NCBI GenBank assembly: GCA_905183005.1
Contig: CAJJDO010000032.1
Location: forward strand, 186,001 to 250,000
DNA: 64,000 nucleotides
Source: Paramecium pentaurelia
Lineage: Eukaryota > Ciliophora > Oligohymenophorea > Peniculida > Parameciidae
Reading direction: 5' to 3'
How positions within the stretch are numbered: the first letter of the stretch is position 1; each line of letters begins with the position of its first letter. The position numbers were made by a program, and so were the translations under genes. Of this stretch, positions 57,591 through 64,000 are shown one piece after another. The notes beneath the pieces were generated by a model. It was not told where the DNA came from. It saw only the letters and a list, made by a program, of their open reading frames with translations, and ran no database searches.

Positions 57591-58478
57591 TCATTTTTAT
57601 TATTAAGGATTTTATTACAATTAAAGATACATGTTGTTAATAAAAGGCTAATATTGATAAAGTAATTAGGGATTCAAAATACTACATTCAGCTTATTTTA
57701 GTTAATTAAAGTAGTAATATTGTTGATATATAGAATAATTGAAATAATTGTAATACATTTAGGATTAATTGTAAAAGAATTATAAATGTTTGTGATTATC
57801 TGCAGTAAATCTTAAATTTTAATCTTCTTCCTTTACTTTAATAGTTTGACATTCTGATTTTATATCTAGATTCTTATTAGAGTTATTAAGTCTTATTTTT
57901 TTATCTAAAATGTCTTGTAATGTTTATAACTCAAAATATTATTTTAATTTGTCTGTATTAGTTTCTTAATTTATTACAAGTTAAGACAAATTATTTAAGT
58001 TTTCTGAGAGTTAATTATTCTTTTATAATAATTTAAGCTAAAATTTTTATCGTTTTTTTAAAATCAAAGAAAAAGAAGTAATTAAAATTTGACATTCCTT
58101 TTTGTACTTTAGATTTTTTATAAGATTAGATAGTATCTCCAACTATTGTTTGATTTGTTATTATAATGATTTTGCTTTATTCAAGCTAAAAATTAGTTAT
58201 TTTATTTTTTAATTCAATTTCATATAAATAGGATTCTTTGCATTTTTTATCTCAATTAAATAGTTTTATAAAGGTTCTAATAATTCAAAAGGTTTATTGG
58301 ATGAGTAAATCTAAGTGATATTTATTTTACAATCTGAATTACTGTTTATATTAGATATTTATATTTAAGTCTATTCCATTGTAACTAAATATTATTCTTA
58401 CAATTCATCTAAATGTAGTAATAGGTTTTTCATTCTTGATAATGATAACTAATTTTTAAGCATTATGCCGTTTTTCAT
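57591..58478 (-). CDS. Coiled-coil protein with Tyr/Gln/Asn-rich C-terminus, 295 residues
   Basis: Intronless frame from MKNGIMLKNQLSLSRMKNLL. Long heptad-like region (LNKAKSLQQQIKQQLEILS, FQLKLLQKNNQLSENLNNLS, QYFELQTLQDILDKKI), then an acidic patch (VKEEDQNLRF) and a C-terminal Tyr/Asn/Gln-rich tail (FNYSIYQQYYYFNQL ... LLYQYQPFI). No membrane helix. Coding status is supported by the continuous frame and heptads; the family is unknown. Confidence 0.65.
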
Positions 58479-59305
58479 TTTTTAATTTGCAATTATTTAT
58501 ATATTATCTAAATTTATAATCCTATTAATTCTTTAAATTGGTTATGCTCTCAATAATAAGATAAGTTTGCTACTTACATAAATTTTAATTAAATATGAAA
58601 TGATAAATAAGTTAATCTGTTAAAAGGTTTATATCTTGCAAATATGATACAACCAAAATAACTCTGTTATTAATATTGATAATAATATTATAATAAAATA
58701 AAATAATATAACATAATAGTCAAATAATATTGATTCAAGAGAATATGTTATTGGGAAACATTAGGAAGTTGTATGAAATGTTCTTTATTAAGAAAAATAG
58801 AGTAAAATCAATTGATTAAACCTAGGTAGCTCACACTTATTTTGAAGAATTAAAATTTTTTATAAAATATAAAATTTTGAAGAACAATAATGAAATCGTT
58901 ATAAAGAATAACAAATAATATTTTAAAACTAAAATACTTTTAATATTTTATTCATTATATTGAGTAGTATGAGAAATTGATTTTAAATTAAAACATATAT
59001 AAATATGTGAATTTTGATTTTTTGATCCTATATTAATTCTTATTTTAAATTTGATTGATTCAAAATAGAAGATTATTATAATCTTAAGTATATTAGGATT
59101 ATTAATATATATATATATATCTATTTATTATATAATTAAATATAAATAATAATGTATATTTAATAATCTAAATAGAAGATATTTGAAGAAGTGTATAATA
59201 TCTAATTGTTGTATACAATTTTAGATATTATATTGATAATTTATGGGTGGAAATAAGTTAGATTGAATATATTAAAATATATTTATTAAATTTATTATAT
59301 CGTTA
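58479..59305. other. Divergent intergenic region, about 830 bp
   Basis: Contains an AT dinucleotide run at 59105-59120. It should carry the promoters of the coiled-coil gene (minus) and the 220-residue gene (plus). No other feature recognised. Confidence 0.5.
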
Positions 59306-59991
59306 ATGCTGAGTCAAAAAAATTTATTAGTTGGTGATGAAGATTTCAATTTAAATAAATTTCGAGATTCTTTGTATCTTAGAATATAAAGTCCAAGCTA
59401 ATCAAAATTAAGTAGTGTAAAAAAGGAAGAGAATTCAGTTAAGAAATCAACTAAGAATTCATTACATACCGATATACAGCATCGAAAAAGGTGATTAAAA
59501 TTATTATTAATAGTGTACCATCATTTGATGAGTTATTGAAAACAATGAATACAAGTAATGGTCCTGTCTAATAATCAAATGTTTCTAATCATAAAAGAAA
59601 TATCACTGATTCATCTCGAAAGATGAGTGGTATATATAATAAGATTGAATGTTTTGGAAATAATGAAGTTAATTAAATAACAAAATTATCATAACCGTAA
59701 TATATTTATAACAAATTTAGATTCATTTCAAATACACCTCTAACAATATCAAATAATTAACTACCAAAAAGGACTACCTTCTCGAGTAGTATCACAGAAA
59801 AACCTGTTTTTTCAAAGGGAAATGGGAAATCTCTAATGGATAAACTGTCTTTAAAAGAGTTAATGGAAATTCGCAGTAAAATAGATAATAGCACATAATC
59901 AGAGGTTCATGAATTATCTGCAAATTATGTACAAGAACTATTAAAATTATCTTAAATAATTATGAAGTAAATAAGGCATATAAAGCATTGA
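59306..59991 (+). CDS. Unknown Ser/Asn/Lys-rich protein, 220 residues
   Basis: Begins MLSQKNLLVGDEDFNLNKF. Hydrophilic and mostly low-complexity (QSPSQSKLSSVKKEENS, TDSSRKMSG), with a C-terminal helical segment (SLMDKLSLKELMEIRSKI, VHELSANYVQELLKLSQII). One 23-nt intron with donor GTGATT (59491-59513) is needed to pass a TGA. No named domain. Its stop is only 48 bp from the preferred start of the SDHAF2-like gene. Confidence 0.75.
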
Positions 59992-60039
59992 AATATGTTT
60001 ATATATTTATTAATAAGAATTAATATTTTTATTAAGAAA

Positions 60040-60390
60040 ATGGCATCTAAAAATTTTATATCGAAAAGAGTAGCAGAACAATTTACAAAAAATATCATTC
60101 TGCCAAACAGACCTAAAGACTTATATTCCTATCAAAAAATGCTTATGCACAGATGCACTAATTTAGGAATGAAAGAATTAGATATAATTTTGGGAAGATG
60201 GTCTTAAGAATTCGTGCCTAAGATGAACTATGAAGAATTGAATTAGATGGAGTCTGAAATATTAGATTTAGATACTATTGATATCTATAATCTATTATTA
60301 TAGGTTAAAGTGGCCGAAGAATTGAAACCTTTGGAACAATTAAAGTATGTATAAGAAATCAGAAATTATGCTCTGAAGGGTTTGATATGA
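60040..60390 (+). CDS. Succinate dehydrogenase assembly factor 2 (SDHAF2/Sdh5)-like
   Basis: 116 residues. Mitochondrial matrix factor that helps attach FAD to the flavoprotein subunit of succinate dehydrogenase. The SDHAF2 core is recognisable: YQKMLMHRCTNLGMKELDII (compare LLYRSRKRGMLENDLLL), LGRWSQEFVPKMNYEELNQM, and LDTIDIYNLLL where the family has W-x-IYNW. I chose the Met at 60040 (MASKNFISKRVAEQF, a plausible presequence). An upstream in-frame Met at 59995 is only three bases after the previous stop and would add an Ile-rich stretch encoded by noncoding-like DNA. No introns. Confidence 0.85.
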
Positions 60391-60437
60391 GATATCTATT
60401 AATATATACAGATTATTAATAATATAAATATAATTTA

Positions 60438-61005
60438 ATGTTCAAGAACAACTTCTACTCTTATGTGGGTGGTACTAGATCAGATATAGCAATGAGTATT
60501 GAATCCTATTTCGAAGTTATGGAAGTCTTATTAGATTAATATATGAGTAGAGAAGTATAAAATATGATATTATAAACAATAAGATGCTATTTAATTTCAA
60601 GAATTGCAGTCAAGTACTCAATGATATTGTAGTTTCTGCACCATTAGCCTTTTTACCTTTCTCACTTCTTGGAACACAATGGCTATTTGCAGGTGCTAAT
60701 AGAAAAGGAGCTAATAAAGCCTATGGACCTATACTTGCATCTGTACATATGTTAGTATTATGGAGAGCTTACACTGCTCCTATTCCAAATAAATTATTCA
60801 CTAAAATAGTTGCAGATCCTACGGTTGATGGATAATATATTAGGTATTAAATTATTATCAATTTAGAACTTAATTATCTGTTATGAAACCAGGTTTATGG
60901 TAAGTTTTGAGTAGGGAATTATATCATAAAGGATATAGATTTCCAGAAATGTTAGAGTTCAAGACAGCTACAGAATTCCCAACTGGATTTGTTAAACCTT
61001 ATTGA
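60438..61005 (+). CDS. Unknown membrane protein, probably mitochondrial, 171 residues
   Basis: MFKNNFYSYVGGTRSDIAM starts a helical N-terminus, followed after the first intron by a membrane stretch (LNDIVVSAPLAFLPFSLLGT, YGPILASVHMLVLW) and a hydrophilic end (YHKGYRFPEMLEFKTATEF). Introns 60555-60583 (29 nt) and 60844-60866 (23 nt); both must be removed to keep frame. The small size, one or two helices and GGTRSDIA-like start would suit a ciliate-specific respiratory-complex subunit, but this is only a guess. It lies 47 bp from the SDHAF2-like stop. Confidence 0.78.
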
Positions 61006-61077
61006 TGGTATATCATAATAATATAAATATATTCAATATTTAATACAATTTATTATTTAATTTTAATACAAAAGTAT

Positions 61078-64000
61078 ATGGAGGCAGATTAACTATTGGT
61101 GACTAATTTTTTTATAGAATAATAAATAAAAATATTAAAACCCTAACCTCTAGCTATTAAATAAAGTGCTGAAATTTTATAGCATTACTATAAATTGTAA
61201 GCAGTAATAATTTTAACATATTATCACTTTTATTAGAAAGAATAAGTCAAAATCATAGAAACATCTTTGCTAAACATTTATTCATTCTTTCAATCAGACA
61301 ACTTTGAAAGTTATTAGGATATCAACACTAAAATTAATAATTTACTTGAAGATATTTCTAGAATTGATGATAATACAATAAAAAAGGGACAATTTAGAAG
61401 ATCGATTGGTAGAAAGTCATTATAAAAGTATTTCATTTTTATTTTATATAATCATTTAGATCATTTAAAATTTTATCTTTAAAGCTTAGGATAACTTTAG
61501 ACATTATCAGTAAAAACTGGATAAATAAACAAAATTAAAAAAATTAATTAAGATGGTCTAACCTATGCATTCGAAACATACAAAAGTATATTGACATATT
61601 TACAATAAAGTTCTTTGAATTCAGATTTATCATCAATATCTAAAAAGTTATTAAAAATGTTTATATGCAGAATATGTGAACAACCAATCTAAGCAACATA
61701 AATGGCATAACATTGTATAAAGTGTGAATAATAAGCTGAAAGTAAAAAAAGATTATTAGAACTAAATTTGGAATTAGCAAATATTTGTGATTAAGCTTAT
61801 TTAGAAAAAAGAAATGTACAAGTTAAGTTAGCAATTAAAAAGTATTATTATCTTAATTATACTTTAAGAATGAGAGATAAAACAAGGAAAAGATAATATC
61901 ATAATACAAAATTTATATATAGAAGAGTTCAAACTTTAGATGATTAAGATGAAGATGAAGATAATTAAAATGAATATTAATAAGAATTGAATACTATAGT
62001 CAACATAATGACATAAATTATTAACTTTGCTGAAAAAACATTAAATAATGCTGCAGAAGTTGAAGATACTAAATGTAATATCTTATAATGAGCTTTATTA
62101 ATAGAAACTTTAGTATTGTTAAATGACATTGTCAATGCAAGTGGATTTATTGAAAGCCAAGAAACATTGTCGATTATAAATGCAACTCATAAATGTTTAT
62201 TAGATAGACTTGATTATTAAAAAAAATAAGAGAATATAATCAATAATTCATTAGAAGGATCTCCTAATTAAAGTTAAGATAATATCAGTAAAATTAAAAG
62301 AGCATTTACTAAATCTAATTCAATTTCATTTAGAATGCCAAAATTTTAAAATTCTCCATCTCCTTCTTAAAGGATATCTACAGATCCAATTTAAGAAGAA
62401 GATGATACACCATAATCACCTTAAATTTAATCATCTTAAAAACTTACATCTTAAAGAAGAACATTTAAAATGAATTCTTCTATTTTTAAAGTGAGTGATG
62501 GATCTGATTCACCTAAATCAATTAAATAACCATCTACATTGACATAAATGAAAACAAGTTATTTTTCTTAAATAGAAACAAATTAATCTATAAATTCTAA
62601 TATAAGTGATGTTAAAGTTGAATAGACATTAAAATAATCTAGTAATGAAATTAAATAATCTAGTAATGAAATAAAATAATCAAGAGAGAATATTTAAAAT
62701 TCATTATAAAAACTATCTTAATTCAAAGCTTCAATTTAACCATTATTAATGAAAAATTAGAAAAAATAAAATTTAGAGGAAATTACAGAAGAAAAAAAAT
62801 ATCCTAATAAAATAATTGAAATTAATAAATAATCTATTAAAGATAGCGAAAATTCATCTAATAAATCTAGTTTAGAATCTAGTAATTCTAATATTAATAA
62901 TAATGATTTAATTAATTTAGCTCCTAAAATAAAATAAAAAAAGAAAAACAAATTAAGTTTTTAATCATAAGAAATTGATAAAATGTAATTAAATGGTAAA
63001 AATCCACAAAGAAAAAGTAAATTCTTTGAAAATCAAGTTTGTAAATCTCCCCTTGTTGTATATGATAATACAATGGATGAAATTTTGATTGATAAAGGAT
63101 ATCATTCCGATTCCAATTTAATAAAAACTGTTTCTCCATAATAAAATGAAACTTTAAAAGTTGGAATTAAAGATTTTGAATTCATTAAATTATTAGGAAA
63201 AGGAGCTTATGGATGGGTTTTTTTAGTAAAGAAAAAAGGTTCAGGTGATTTATATGCATTAAAAATAATTGATTGTGCTTAAAGAGTAAATTTGTTATTT
63301 TTATCATAGAATTTAGAAGCATTTTTTGAATAATTAAAGGCTGAAAGAAACATTTTTGAAATTCTGAATAGTAGTTTTGTTGTTAAAGCATACTTTTCAT
63401 TTGTTCATGAATAGTATCTTTGTTTTGTACAAGAATATATGATGGGAGGAGATCTAGCTAGCATTTTAAAATAATATACGGTAGATTCTATTATTAATAT
63501 AAAAGGCACTTGATGAATTATATGTTTAACATTATATGGCTGAGATTGTTTTGGCTTTAGAATATTTAAGATAATAAAATATAGTACATAGAGATTTAAA
63601 ACCAGAAAATATATTATTAGATTGTTAAGGACATGCTAAACTAGCTGATTTTGGTCTATCAGAATAAGGAGTGAATAGTAGATTAAAATTAAAAGAAAAT
63701 TTGAGTACTTAAAATTCAGTAGAGATACCAACTTGTATAGAACAAATTAGTGATTAATCTGGATATTAGCCTATTTATAAATAACTCAAAAAAGTAGAAT
63801 CTATTTTAGTGGAAAAATAAGGAAGTAAGACTAAAAAGTAAAATTTACAATATTAATATAAGGATTGTTGGTACTCCAGATTATATTGCCCCTGAAATTA
63901 TATTGGGAACTTCAGTGAGTAATTTTAGTTCAGATTACTGGAGTTTAGGCATTATAATGTATGAATTGCTCTGCGGTATTGCACCTTTTAATGATGATAC
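61078..64000 (+). CDS. AGC-family protein kinase, RIM15/IRE/MAST type, 3' end cut by the window
   Basis: At least 939 residues. A helical N-terminal domain is followed near residue 197 by CRICEQPIQATQMAQHCIKC, a C2HC-like zinc motif seen in plant IRE and fungal RIM15 kinases. A long Ser/Gln/Asn-rich disordered region follows, then the kinase domain from about 690: LLGKGAYGWVFLVKKK, LYALKIID, FVQEYMMGGDLASIL, HRDLKPENILL, DFGLS, then an activation-segment insert of about 65 residues, then VGTPDYIAPEIILGTS and YWSLGIIMYELLCGIAPFND. The long insert is typical of this group. Introns 62075-62104 (30), 63286-63309 (24), 63481-63505 (25) and 63838-63862 (25). The C-lobe end and AGC tail lie outside. 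Confidence 0.92.

Overview
The window is macronuclear-type DNA from a ciliate, almost certainly a Paramecium of the aurelia type. Three things in the sequence show this. First, long protein-like frames are broken only by TGA, while TAA and TAG occur inside conserved domains where glutamine is expected, so TGA is the only stop. Second, I placed 66 GT-AG introns of only 20-30 nt (nearly all GTA...TAG or GTA...AAG), and after removing them each gene length is a multiple of three. Third, the DNA is very AT-rich, intergenic gaps are often under 60 bp, and genes lie on both strands. Standard-code ORF calling fragments nearly every gene here.

Layout. 1-8000 (minus strand): mitochondrial Lon protease (cut by the window start), a p24/GOLD cargo receptor, a ciliate-type membrane protein with a frame break, and a cyclic-nucleotide-gated K+ channel. 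8401-9890: tRNA-Asn(GTT) and cystathionine gamma-lyase. 10849-12076 (plus): a small Cys-rich secreted protein and a CacyBP/SIP-like protein. 12199-17923 (minus, very dense): a small membrane-anchored coiled-coil protein, a TMEM184/OST-alpha protein, an FLVCR-like MFS transporter, an unknown protein, and a Q-rich tepsin-like trafficking adaptor. 18079-23035 (minus): two unknown charged proteins and an IQ+MORN protein. 23963-27084: a SOS1/SLC9C-like Na+/H+ exchanger with a cyclic-nucleotide-binding-like tail. 27.1-28.9 kb: intergenic DNA with a decayed pseudogene. 28860-32039: a 1041-residue secreted acidic repeat protein. 32356-34557: a histidine acid phosphatase homologue lacking the HD motif, and a coiled-coil protein. 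34.6-36.6 kb: gene-poor, with remnants of a membrane protein. 36652-43252: phosphatidylinositol synthase, an exosome RNase PH-like subunit, unknown proteins, a LYR-motif protein and RNA polymerase I/III subunit AC40. 43285-49741: a divergent kinase on the minus strand, then a tandem array of three paralogous CAMK-like kinases. 49875-54337: a Nudix hydrolase, an unknown protein, V-ATPase subunit c, a secretory cyclophilin and a 74-residue protein. 55404-61005: tRNA-Ser(GCT), a MORN protein, a coiled-coil protein, an unknown protein, an SDHAF2-like assembly factor and a small membrane protein. 61078-64000: a RIM15/IRE/MAST-type AGC kinase cut by the window end.

The genes are a typical eukaryotic housekeeping and signalling mix, not an operon or a single pathway. 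Themes that recur are phosphorylation (five kinases), ion transport linked to cyclic-nucleotide-binding domains (K+ channel and Na+/H+ exchanger), and secretory or membrane traffic (p24, tepsin-like, cyclophilin, V-ATPase c). I saw no mobile element, CRISPR array, telomere or rRNA. The points most worth following up are the kinase triplet, the exchanger with its CNBD-like tail, the HD-less phosphatase, the frame-broken membrane gene, the two pseudogene candidates and the size distribution of the tiny introns.
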